Origin: Halobacteriales archaeon
Lineage (GTDB): Archaea; Halobacteriota; Halobacteria; Halobacteriales; SKNY01
Direction: 5' to 3'
Assembly (NCBI GenBank): GCA_007118975.1
Contig: SKQO01000060.1
Coordinates: 20,883 to 84,882, forward strand
DNA length: 64,000 bases
This document shows, in pieces, positions 53,401 through 61,877 of this stretch; position 1 is the stretch's first letter, and each line of letters opens with the position of its first letter. The notes beneath the pieces are model-generated. The model did no database searches. It saw only the letters and a list, made by a program, of their open reading frames with translations, and was not told the origin of the DNA. The position numbers and the translations under genes were made by a program.

Positions 53401-54372
53401 ATGCAATCCGCTTTCTCGAGGGCGCAGGAAATGGAGCAAGTCAGATGCACATATTGTGGCTATGTGATCCCGAACACGGTTCCCCCCATCGACACGGGTA
53501 CCGGGCAGTGCTGTTCCCGCGGATGTGCGTCCGCGTTGGAGGCGGGGGAGCAGCCGTTTTCATCGCAGCTCGCGTTCAAACGCCGGCCCATCGGCGTTAA
53601 GCTCTTCTCCCGTGCACTTCCCGCTGGAATCCCGAGTTACGCCACAATTCTGGCCATCGGTGAGCAGGGTACCCGTCTGGAAGGTTTGTTACTCGAGATA
53701 ATCTGGCGAGCGCTTGAACGCGGAGAACCCGCCGTCATCGCACCGGTCGACAACCCCGCGACGGCTATGATAGATGCATTCCTTGCGCACGGGTGGAACG
53801 TACTTCCGTATCTCGACCGAGAACAATTTCGTATTATTGACATGTATACCGGGAGACTAAAAGACCGGCAGATGTACGAGCGGCGAAATGACGAATGGAG
53901 CAAATTCTTGCTCTCCTCTTTTGGAGATGCAATCGTCCAGTCCCGGGAACCAAGCGACCTCCATACCCTGGTGAACCACCTCGATCAAAGTTGCGAGCGA
54001 TTAGGAATCACGCAGGCTGGCGTGGTCCTGATCGACGATCTCACCGAGTTGGCATCATGGTCGCCTGATATCCAGGCGATCAACTTTCTCAAGGAGATTC
54101 GAGGGGTCGTCAGCAAGGCGCGAGATGTGCCACTGTTTGCGGGGGCAAGCCGAGGGAGCGAGGACATCTACCCGACAAACTACCCCAGAACGCATGAGTA
54201 TCTGTTTGACGGAATCATCGAGCTCGAACTGAATGATTCGCTGATCGATGGGGAGCGGATTAAACGGGCCTCGGTCCGCAAGATGGATGACGTCCCGGTA
54301 CACGCCGGGTGGTACCCGTACGAATTCAACCCAAACGTCGGCTTCGTCCCAATCGACCCGTTTATCCAGTAG
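53401..54372 (+). CDS. RecA/KaiC-like (DUF7504-type) protein with N-terminal zinc-finger-like motif
   Basis: A 323-residue protein. Residues 16-42 contain CTYCGY and CCSRGC (C-x2-C ... C-x3-C), a likely zinc knuckle. The rest follows the KaiC/RAD55/GvpD plan: a strand-turn where Walker A should be (YATILAIGEQGTRLEGLLLE, about 79-98), AVIAPVDNPATAMIDAFLAH, FRIIDMYTGRL, VVLIDDLTELASW (Walker B, about 214-226), and VPLFAGASRGSEDI. The Walker A loop has lost G-K-T/S (GEQGTRLEG), so ATP hydrolysis is unlikely. Degenerate members of this family act as sensors or repressors in haloarchaea. It is transcribed alone with long spacers around it. Confidence 0.7.
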   Translation: MQSAFSRAQEMEQVRCTYCGYVIPNTVPPIDTGTGQCCSRGCASALEAGEQPFSSQLAFKRRPIGVKLFSRALPAGIPSYATILAIGEQGTRLEGLLLEIIWRALERGEPAVIAPVDNPATAMIDAFLAHGWNVLPYLDREQFRIIDMYTGRLKDRQMYERRNDEWSKFLLSSFGDAIVQSREPSDLHTLVNHLDQSCERLGITQAGVVLIDDLTELASWSPDIQAINFLKEIRGVVSKARDVPLFAGASRGSEDIYPTNYPRTHEYLFDGIIELELNDSLIDGERIKRASVRKMDDVPVHAGWYPYEFNPNVGFVPIDPFIQ

Positions 54373-55110
54373 CTCACCAATTACCAGGATCAAAGGATCG
54401 AAAATTGCGATCCGATAGGGTTCCGCCGGGTGAAACAAGGATCCAGCGGCCGGGGTGAGCAAAGCCGCTGGGGAGGATGGCCGCGGGATCGTTGGGGGTA
54501 TGTACCGCAACCGACCAGCACGTGGTCCGGGGTGCGAACAGCGTCGTGGGATTGCGGTACGAGTACTGATCCCCCCTGTGATGTACTTGTAATATACTCC
54601 GTAACGCCAGCGTCGGAAGGAATAAATTTAGCATTCCTCCTCATCAAACGGAAGGTACGCCAACTCGACCGGAACGCCTGACACCTACATATCTGGAGAC
54701 CATCGATAACGGAGATCCCCACGGCACAGAACAATCACCGGCGGAGCTGGGTAACAGTTGATCGGCAAAATCGTCCCAGCCCGTTCGAACCACGACTGGA
54801 AACTTCGTATCCGGCGGTAAACCATACCCGAATCCGAACGTCCGAGAGTCAACCGGATCGAATGCTTGGGCGAGACGGCCGGTTCGGGAGCGCACATATG
54901 ACCTCCACCCGATTGACAAGGCACCCCGCAAGAGTAGTCAACTACGGCACATCCCCCAAGCACCCATCGTCTCATTGCAGCAGGATAGTCGAACCGCTGG
55001 GGCAAATCGGGAACCGGCTGGGTCGAGCACAGGCACGCGTGCCTCTATTCCCTGCAGAATCGCCGAGTTGTCGGCTCCTAACTAACCAATGAACGGCCCG
55101 AGAAAATAGC
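54373..55110. other. Long intergenic region, uncertain minus-strand coding remnant
   Basis: About 740 bases. On the minus strand a frame at 54644-54931 reads smoothly (AQAFDPVDSRTFGFGYGLPP, VRTGWDDFADQLLPSSAG) but has only a TTG start and matches no known family. It may be the end of a lost gene. No other feature seen. Confidence 0.3.
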
Positions 55111-56301
55111 ATGCATCCGGATCGAGCCTGGAAAATATCCGGTCCGCCAGCAGGACCCACGGAGAAAAGGCTCCGGGGGACAGGAGAAATTGCAGGCGGG
55201 ACGATCGTCTCGCCAGACGGGACCATTGAACGCGGGATCGTTCGCTTCGAGGAAGGAGTGATTACCTCGGTAACACCGCATTCCGGGCCATTACCGGTGA
55301 ATGCGCTAGATGTTCGCGATCGAGTGGTTATGCCGGGCCTCGTCGACCTCCACGGTGATGATCTCGAACAGCATCTTTCCCCGCGTACGAATGTCACGTT
55401 GGACCCACAGCTAGCGGGATCGACGGTCGATCGGACGAACCTCGCTGCGGGTATCACCACCAAATTCCATGCAATCGCTGTCGAGGAGAATGTCGAGGGC
55501 CTTCGGTCCCCACAACGGGCACGGGAACTCGCCGCCCTGATCGACAAGTCGTCGGATTATCTCGTCGATCACCGCATCCATCTGCGTTGCGAGCTTGGAT
55601 GTGAACAGGTTGTGAGAGAACTGCTAGAGGAAGTTCCGGTCGAGCTGATCTCGATGATGAATCATGTACCCGGAGCGGGTCAGTTCGAGCAGATGGATAC
55701 ATTTCGGGACCACTACCTCGGTGACAAAGATCTCTCCCCGGATGCCGTCGAGTTACTTGTCGAGAAACGGCAGGCAAACACGAATGGACACCGCTGGAAG
55801 AGAGCACGAGAGCTCGCCAAGGACGCGGATGCGAGATGCATTCCGCTCGCATCACACGACGATGAGACCGGGGCGTGTGTTGATCGAGCGGCCACGATCG
55901 GAGCCCAGATTTGTGAATTTCCGTTGACGTTGGACGCTGCGCTTCGAGCTCGCGCGTTGGGGCTCACGACAGTGATGGGGGCACCGAATCTCGTTCAGGG
56001 AGCAAGTCAGTGGGGAAACCTGTCCGCCAGAGATGCCGTTTCGGCGGATGCGGTAGACGTCATCTGCGCGGATTACCATCCGCCCTCGATGCTCATGGCT
56101 GCGTTCGTCGAGACTGGGGAGTCACTCAGTCAACGGGTTGCCAGAGTGACGAAGAAGCCAGCCGATGCTGCAGGGCTTCTCCGTCGGGGACGAATCGAAC
56201 CCGGGGCGCAGGCAGACATCTTGGTGGTCGACCCGAAGCCAATCCCGACCGTCGACCGGGTAATCCTTGACGGACACGAAGTTCTCGCTGTCGGTGGATA
56301 A
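55111..56301 (+). CDS. phnM: PhnM-type alpha-D-ribose 1-methylphosphonate 5-triphosphate diphosphatase
   Basis: A 396-residue amidohydrolase. VVMPGLVDLHGDDLEQHLSP (about residues 73-92) is the first metal-binding block in its PhnM form. Further PhnM markers are LAAGITTKFHAIAVEE, LRCELGCEQ, NHVPGAGQFEQMDTFRDHY, PLASHDDETGACVDRA, GAPNLVQGASQWGNLSARDA and VDVICADYHPPSMLMAAFVE. The sequence is nearly complete for the family, so the call is firm. In bacteria PhnM removes diphosphate from the ribose triphosphate intermediate of the C-P lyase pathway. No other phn gene is in the window, so the substrate here may be different or the pathway genes lie elsewhere. The first 40 residues are an extension not typical of the family. 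Confidence 0.88.
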   Translation: MHPDRAWKISGPPAGPTEKRLRGTGEIAGGTIVSPDGTIERGIVRFEEGVITSVTPHSGPLPVNALDVRDRVVMPGLVDLHGDDLEQHLSPRTNVTLDPQLAGSTVDRTNLAAGITTKFHAIAVEENVEGLRSPQRARELAALIDKSSDYLVDHRIHLRCELGCEQVVRELLEEVPVELISMMNHVPGAGQFEQMDTFRDHYLGDKDLSPDAVELLVEKRQANTNGHRWKRARELAKDADARCIPLASHDDETGACVDRAATIGAQICEFPLTLDAALRARALGLTTVMGAPNLVQGASQWGNLSARDAVSADAVDVICADYHPPSMLMAAFVETGESLSQRVARVTKKPADAAGLLRRGRIEPGAQADILVVDPKPIPTVDRVILDGHEVLAVGG

Positions 56302-56377
56302 GGGCCACATTTGCCGGGATAAGCCACTGCCGCTGGAAGAAGCTGCTATGTATATCCATCGGAAATGATAGTGATTT

Positions 56378-56737
56378 ATGCGGCGGTCGGATCAATCACA
56401 TTCCAGGATCGTTTCGACAGATGACGAGCACACCCAGAAATCGTTTGCGGGGTATGCGATGAGAAACGGGAACTCGCTGTCCAAGGAGGAACGAGTCACG
56501 ATTGAATCAAACCGATCATTTGTTGTCGCGATAATCGAAGCAGTCGCTAAAGCCAGTGCGGCTTCCGTAGAGGATCTTCCACCGATCAACAACACCATCG
56601 ACGCCGATTGCCTCGAAAACCTATTCAAAACCACGCGAGACCCAGATCTACAGGTCCAGTTTACGTACTGTGGGTATTTGGTGACTGTGCGAACCACGGA
56701 GGTGTACCTCCAACAGGAGCCACACCGAGAACTGTAA
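56378..56737 (+). CDS. Stand-alone HalOD1 output-domain protein
   Basis: A 119-residue protein. SFVVAIIEAVAKASAASVED, LPPINNTIDADCLENLFKTT and VQFTYCGYLVTVRTTEVYLQ form the HalOD1 domain at about 48-115. The variable N-terminal 45 residues may be partly untranslated; the ATG giving MRNGNSLSKEERV is another possible start. It lies 77 bases after the PhnM gene on the same strand, so read-through from that gene is possible. Confidence 0.84.
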   Translation: MRRSDQSHSRIVSTDDEHTQKSFAGYAMRNGNSLSKEERVTIESNRSFVVAIIEAVAKASAASVEDLPPINNTIDADCLENLFKTTRDPDLQVQFTYCGYLVTVRTTEVYLQQEPHREL

Positions 56738-56931
56738 TTCTGCTGGCTCCAGGCCCGCGGAACCGAGTGGCGTCACGGGACAGACTTCTTGTCAAGACGA
56801 CACCACTAATTGACGTCAACGTCGCCCGGCCACGATCGTCACTCTATGTTTGGTTCGGCCTGGGTGTTTCGGACCATGACCGCAGAGGAGCTACCGACGG
56901 ATCAACTCCTGTCTTTTACCCATTTCTAGCC

Positions 56932-57240
56932 GACTAACTCGATAGATTACCGCGATGCTTACTGTAAGCAGGTATATCTATCTCATCGACTCGTTCAGCG
57001 AACAGTTGAACCAGTTCGGGGATGGTGCTTTCGTCTCTGGGCGAGAATTGAATCAACGGACGACTCAGTCGCGTCAATAGAACTGGTCCGATTCTGAAGC
57101 ACCGCGATTCGAGCGCGTGTCCCGATCAACTTGCTATCGACAGTGACGGTGGTGTACCCGCGGGTGGCATTGACCGCCAATTCGACCTTGATACAGTGAG
57201 TTGTGCGCCAAATTCGTTGACAGACGGAGACCGACCGAAT
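56932..57240 (-). pseudogene. Frame-broken remnant of an unknown gene
   Basis: Minus strand, reading upstream to downstream: one frame gives IKVELAVNATRGYTTVTVDS and KLIG; then, after a shift near 57120, another frame gives HALESRCFRIGPVLLTRLSR, PLIQFSPRDESTIPELVQLF and AERVDEIDIPAYSKHRGNLS before a TAG at about 56932. Both parts have protein-like composition and together would make a continuous C terminus of about 100 residues. I do not recognise the family. Confidence 0.4.
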
Positions 57241-57367
57241 GTAAAAGTGAAAGACAGGATTCAATTCGTGAGTTTCCTTGTTGTCCCTTTCGGATACGAT
57301 GTTCTACCCATCGGCGCCCTTCGCCCAACGACGGTAATTTTATAGCCGACTGGGACTATTTTTTGAT

Positions 57368-57437
57368 GGGACCAGGGTCGTACTGATCATATCCCAGCTT
57401 GTGTGCCAGCAACTGCGGGTTGTGCGTGCCTGGTCCC
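57368..57437. repeat. Inverted repeat with 9-bp arms around 52 bases, then a T run
   Basis: GGGACCAGG at 57368-57376 and CCTGGTCCC at 57429-57437 are exact complements; GCTTTTT follows the right arm. The whole is 70 bases, about tRNA size, but the T-loop and D-loop consensus are absent. A structured RNA with a terminator-like end or a remnant of an element is possible. Confidence 0.4.
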
Positions 57438-58024
57438 GCTTTTTCACGTGGATGCGTGAACAGTCACCTCTTGGGGGGACTCTGTGGTGCCTACCAGGCT
57501 ACGGGGCCGAGCCAGACATCTGACTCCAATATCCCCACGGGGACGTGAGTACCCGCCTTGAACCGATCGGTTGGGTGTCGCGTACATGTACATACGCCAC
57601 GAGGAACGGCCGCAAGGCGGGTTATCTCCCTCCAAACCGAGAATGTTAGTGATGCGCGCGCCAACGTTCATTACGAAGATCGTGCACGAATACATTGGCC
57701 ACACGCGAGATGGCGATCGACAGTTACCGACGGCTAGACACCCATTGAGGGCCGAAGCACCGCTGGCGAGCGGCCGTGGTTTGCCGATGTGATAATAGTC
57801 AAGAGCGAGCCACGGGAATTTGGCCGGGAACGATCCGAGAAATATCCCGTTAAAGCGAGTGTTATGACAGCCATACTCAACGAATGGGTATACGGGGACG
57901 ACGTCCTATCCTGGCGAATAACATCCCATATCTGAAATTAACGATGATTCCGCGCTGGTAACGAAGCCATAACCCATCGTTACCGGGAGATTACTTATGG
58001 GAATTAAGGGATGTCTATTCTCCG

Positions 58025-58636
58025 ATGAGCGCGCGTGGTGCGGGGTCGCCGGCAACTGGTAGTGCCCCAACTGATTCTGAGGCCGCGGATGGCGAATCGT
58101 TATCAAATATCGAGGAGATCGGCCAGCGGGCCAGGGAGAATGGGGCGGATCTCCACAAGGACGAAGTGTTCGAATTATTGAAAAACCCGCGGCGACGGAT
58201 GGTGATCAGGTACCTGAAGGAAAACGGTGAGGATGGCGGTACGCTATCAGATATCGCCGAGCACATCGCCTCGGTAGAGAACGACATCCCTGTCAGTCAA
58301 CTTTCTTCTGACCAGCGAAAACGCGTATACATCGGGCTGTACCAGTGTCACCTCCCGAAGATGGATAAATTCGGCGTGATCGAGTACGACAAAAATCGAG
58401 GGACGGTCCAACTTCAAGACTCAGTCGCACAACTCGAGGAATATATGGACACGCCAACGGACGAATCCCGTGATTACACCCATCTTTCTTTGGGTACCGC
58501 GGTGTTCGTGAGCGCGATTGTCCTGCTGGGTGTCCTCGAAGTCGGGTTGTTCTCTCAGGTTCCTGCCCTCGCCTGGGCAGTCGTTAGCATCGGGGGAGTT
58601 TTCGGCGTCGCACTACTCCAGTTACTCTCTAACTAG
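58025..58636 (+). CDS. DUF7344-type winged-helix protein with C-terminal membrane anchor
   Basis: A 203-residue protein. After an Ala/Ser/Glu-rich start, DEVFELLKNPRRRMVIRYLK (about 47-66) begins the winged helix, then GGTLSDIAEHIASVENDIPV and RKRVYIGLYQCHLPKMDKFG, IEYDKNRGTVQLQDSV. C-terminal segments TAVFVSAIVLLGVLEVGLF and ALAWAVVSIGGVFGVALLQL are two membrane helices. It is convergent with a paralog at 58654, with only 17 bases between the stop codons, and closest in plan to the gene at 43169. Confidence 0.88.
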   Translation: MSARGAGSPATGSAPTDSEAADGESLSNIEEIGQRARENGADLHKDEVFELLKNPRRRMVIRYLKENGEDGGTLSDIAEHIASVENDIPVSQLSSDQRKRVYIGLYQCHLPKMDKFGVIEYDKNRGTVQLQDSVAQLEEYMDTPTDESRDYTHLSLGTAVFVSAIVLLGVLEVGLFSQVPALAWAVVSIGGVFGVALLQLLSN

Positions 58637-58653
58637 GAATATCGCGTTACTGC

Positions 58654-59184
58654 TCAGCCGTCGATGATCGATTCAGGTAACGTGTGCTCTGCCTTTCGTC
58701 TGGTCGATAGATAGTAATGCACCACCGTAAGCAAGAGCAATGCACCAGCCAAGACGAGGGCCACAACGATCGGAGAGATCGGGAGGACACCCATCTCTAT
58801 AGTGACCACCGTCACGATCGCTGCCAAGCCGAGGAGGGCGTACACGAGGGGCCAGCGCTTGTTATCATTGGATTCCGTGCCGAGCACGCGACCAATGGCA
58901 CCCACGTCACCGGTGAGCTCAACGCGGCGTTCCTCCTGGTGGTAGTGGATCAACCCCGCTTCTTCCAATTTCGGGACGTGTGTCTGATAGAGTGAAATGT
59001 ACAGCCGCTTGACCACGTCTTCGTCGATCGGCTCCTCCACCTCTGCCGTCGCAACGTCACGCGCGAGATCGCGAAGATCCGCTGCCCCGCCGCGGCGGTG
59101 TAAGTGGTATAATAGCTGTCGACGTCGCGAGCTGCTCAGAATCTCGAAGATCTGATCCTTGTCGACCTCGCTTGACGAACTCAT
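58654..59184 (-). CDS. DUF7344-type winged-helix protein with C-terminal membrane anchor
   Basis: A 176-residue protein lacking the long N-terminal extension of its paralogs. VDKDQIFEILSSSRRRQLLY (about 6-25), GAADLRDLARDVATAEVEEP, VKRLYISLYQTHVPKLEEAG and LIHYHQEERRVELTG form the winged helix. Two hydrophobic segments (VYALLGLAAIVTVVTIEMGV and ISPIVVALVLAGALLLLTVV, about 115-155) anchor it. It is tail-to-tail with the plus-strand paralog. Confidence 0.88.
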   Translation of the reverse strand: MSSSSEVDKDQIFEILSSSRRRQLLYHLHRRGGAADLRDLARDVATAEVEEPIDEDVVKRLYISLYQTHVPKLEEAGLIHYHQEERRVELTGDVGAIGRVLGTESNDNKRWPLVYALLGLAAIVTVVTIEMGVLPISPIVVALVLAGALLLLTVVHYYLSTRRKAEHTLPESIIDG

Positions 59185-60300
59185 CGCTCACATCCCGCGT
59201 GTTCCCGTCGTCGTCTAGCAGCGCCGCGGCACGCCATGAGAAATTTATCGCGTCCAGTACACATTTGTTACCAGCGTCTTAATAACCGATTAGTCATCGG
59301 GTGAAACCTGACTAAGGAACCGATAATCGACTTCCACGGCCCAGCGGATAACGACGACGGGAGCCGGCAACGACGGTCTCCGTCCACACAGAAGAAATCG
59401 CGGAGAGTACCCACATCGACTATCTCCGGGTGTCTAGTGAACTTCGAGTAGATCGCACCGTGTACTAGCGGCGCGGGACATATCTTGTATCGACTGAGAC
59501 CTCTGTCATGTTCCCGGCCTCCAGAACGGAGGCTAACTCACGGACTAAAAACCGTGCGCCCCGAACCCGGAAGAATCACAAAACCGATAATTGGATCGTC
59601 TGGCTTAATCCAACTGGCGTGGTTCGGTAGATTGTCGCGTTGTGGACGTTTTGTATGTTGCATAGGGGCTCCCGGAAGCGTCTGTGACGTTTCAGCGGGG
59701 AGATGTTTCCTCCGTCGATCCCGGGTGGAGTGTGTCAAATCGGTAAGGATGTCGCGATACGTCAATCAAACCGATAGACTGGAGCGTCTCTCCAAAAGAT
59801 CGTCTACCTCGTTCAAAATGAACTGCAGAAGGGGATCTAACGCCGACTCAACAATCGGAACGAATCGTGAGGGGTTGCCGCCTGTCAGTACCTCTCGGAA
59901 GCTGACCGCCCGTCACTCCGGCATTCGTCGGAGAAAATGGATAAGTAGTGCCCCCGCACATTCCGTCTTCGTGGGCTACTGCGATTTCCCCACCAGGCGT
60001 TCTGTGGGGTTCGCCAGTTTCTCGGAGCACATCGGCGGGCCCAGAGGGAGCCGTTCGCCGCGTCCAGTGATGTGGCAGCTGTCGATAGCAATGCTTACCT
60101 TTGGGTTATCTGACCTGGTCTCCCCACCCGAGAAGAGGCCCGATCTGTGATTACCGATCGATCGTGTGATGCGAGGTGAAACCCCGTGCTCTCGAATAAC
60201 AATCGGGTACCCCACTAAGTTTGTTTGTGCGTTAGCGGGTAGACGGACGCCGGTTAGCAAGGGATTACCAATGGCTCTATCCGTGTGACTGACACAGGTA
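59185..60300. other. Long region without a certain gene
   Basis: About 1,100 bases. The longest open frame (59485-60150, plus) is rich in Arg, Ser and Cys and looks non-coding. On the minus strand short protein-like pieces occur around 59848-60091 (such as HEDGMCGGTTYPFSP) in different frames. A decayed gene is possible. Promoter for 60301 lies at the right end. Confidence 0.35.
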
Positions 60301-60654
60301 ATGACACGACCGACGGACGAATCAATCTCAGTAACACCCCGGGCGAAGCCGACGGGCGGGGACCTCCACGGGACACCGCTTGCGGAACTCCTCGACGTAT
60401 TGGCGCACGAACGGTGCAGGCGAGCGATTTGTGTACTACGAAACGAGGGACGTCCGATGGCAATTAGCGAACTTGCGGAGTGGATTGTTGCCGCTGAGGC
60501 CGGGCGGGAAGTCACGTGTGTGGACCCAATCGAACGCCAGCACGTCACGAAGGCGCTCGAGGAAGTCCATCTCCCCGCATTAGCTGCTGTTGACTTGGTG
60601 ATTTTCGACGACGAAAACGGCATCGTCCAACCAATAAACTCGATCCTTAAGTAG
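60301..60654 (+). CDS. DUF7344-type winged-helix protein, soluble short form
   Basis: A 117-residue protein. LAELLDVLAHERCRRAICVL (about 27-46), RPMAISELAEWIVAAEAGRE and RQHVTKALEEVHLPALAAVD with LVIFDDENGIVQPI are the winged helix of the family, without a membrane anchor. The core keeps the H-L-P position (VHLPAL). The first 25 residues are polar and variable. It is the fifth family member in the window. Confidence 0.82.
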   Translation: MTRPTDESISVTPRAKPTGGDLHGTPLAELLDVLAHERCRRAICVLRNEGRPMAISELAEWIVAAEAGREVTCVDPIERQHVTKALEEVHLPALAAVDLVIFDDENGIVQPINSILK

Positions 60655-60828
60655 AAGCTATTCTCTCGCAGGAACCGGGACCGAGAGGCCGGGGAACCAA
60701 CGGTTGCTCCTTCGGGGTTTCACTGCTCGTCGCGTGCAATTCCGTCGAAAACCGGTGAAAACTCGGACGAATGTTCCGTCTGATTGTGCAGCCCATAACT
60801 ATCCACTATCCTGCCGATTAATTGGAGT

Positions 60829-61800
60829 ATGGCTGTCATTGCCGCCCTGGGTATCGGTGGGACGCATTTTCAGTACGCTGCAGGGACGCCGGAAGGTGAA
60901 CTATTGACCGAAACGTGGACCGAGCCGACGGAGGCTCGGCGGTTGGAACAACAGGTCACTGACGCAATCGTCCGGTTACAAGCGGAATGTAACGAGGACC
61001 TCTTCGCGGTTGCAGTCGCATCGAAAGGACTCGTCGACCCGAAGACTGGCACCATCGAACTGCTGGCAATCAATGGTGGCGATACGATCGAGAATGTCGA
61101 ACTCGGTCGCGTTGTGGAAGACCGTTTCGATCTCCCTCTTTATCTCGAAAACGACTGTACTGCTGCCGTACTCGCCGAGTACCATTTTGGCGACGTTCAG
61201 GCCGACTCAGTGGTGCACATTACTATCGGCACGGGGATCGGAGCTGGCGTCATCGATCGTGGCGAGATTGTACGTGGTGAATCCAACTTCGCCGGTGAAG
61301 TTGGTGGGATTCGCGTTGGACCGATGGACGGGCTCGAATGGTGCGGGATCCCGGGCGCCTGGGAGGCATACTGCTCTGGACCCGGAATTTGCCATTATGT
61401 GAAAGACAGGTTGCGAACGGAAGCGCGAGAATCGAGATTACGTGACGTCGATGCTGACGCGCTGGACACGCCAATCATATTCGAAATGGCTGATCGGGGC
61501 GATCGAGTTGCGAACGAATACCTCGAGGAGATCTCACGGTTCAATGCGGCGGCCATCGCAACGGTTTCGAACCTGTATAACCCGGGGCTCATCACACTTG
61601 GTGGCGGCGTTGCCCTAAACAACGAGGCCCGGATCATATCGGGCATCACGCGCCATCTTGACGATTATTTAGTGGTCGAACCTCCCCTCATCGAAGCGAC
61701 GGAGATCGACATGTTGGGGATATACGGCGCACTCGCTCGGGTCCACCACAAAACGGCGGCACCACCGGCGAGTATCTCCCAGCAACGCGTGTCGAGATAG
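60829..61800 (+). CDS. ROK family sugar kinase (glucokinase-like)
   Basis: A 323-residue protein. AVIAALGIGGTHFQYAAGTP is the ATP phosphate-binding start, VAVASKGLVDPKTG the second block, LYLENDCTAAVLAEYHFGDV contains the catalytic Asp of the E-N-D motif (about 105), and VVHITIGTGIGAGVIDRGEI is the adenosine/phosphate loop. GEVGGIRVGPMDGLEWCGIP then GAWEAYCSGPG stands where ROK proteins carry E-x-G-H and the zinc motif C-x-C-G-x-x-G-C-x-E. Here the His and most Cys are missing, so zinc binding is probably lost. Product: sugar 6-phosphate from a hexose, using ATP. A radical SAM gene follows 77 bases downstream. Confidence 0.88.
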   Translation: MAVIAALGIGGTHFQYAAGTPEGELLTETWTEPTEARRLEQQVTDAIVRLQAECNEDLFAVAVASKGLVDPKTGTIELLAINGGDTIENVELGRVVEDRFDLPLYLENDCTAAVLAEYHFGDVQADSVVHITIGTGIGAGVIDRGEIVRGESNFAGEVGGIRVGPMDGLEWCGIPGAWEAYCSGPGICHYVKDRLRTEARESRLRDVDADALDTPIIFEMADRGDRVANEYLEEISRFNAAAIATVSNLYNPGLITLGGGVALNNEARIISGITRHLDDYLVVEPPLIEATEIDMLGIYGALARVHHKTAAPPASISQQRVSR

Positions 61801-61877
61801 GACTACGGAAAGACACCGACAGCCGAACATGTTTCGCTGACCGGTTTTGCCGTTGCAGCGGTTGCCCTATGTAGATC

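Larger units (their letters stand above)
56738..58024. other. Longest gene-free region; decayed coding remnants
   Basis: About 1,290 bases without an intact gene, the longest spacer of the window. It holds frame-broken protein-like segments on the minus strand and one long-range inverted repeat, both listed separately. AT-rich sequence occurs at 57840-58010, the likely promoter of the gene at 58025. Confidence 0.45.

Noticed and set aside
57368..57437. tRNA gene
   Set aside because: Length and end pairing fit, but there is no GGTTCRAATC-type T arm, no D-arm consensus and no plausible anticodon stem.
59485..60150. 221-codon plus-strand frame
   Set aside because: Rich in Arg, Ser and Cys, no known motif, not acidic, start without promoter signal; unlike haloarchaeal proteins.
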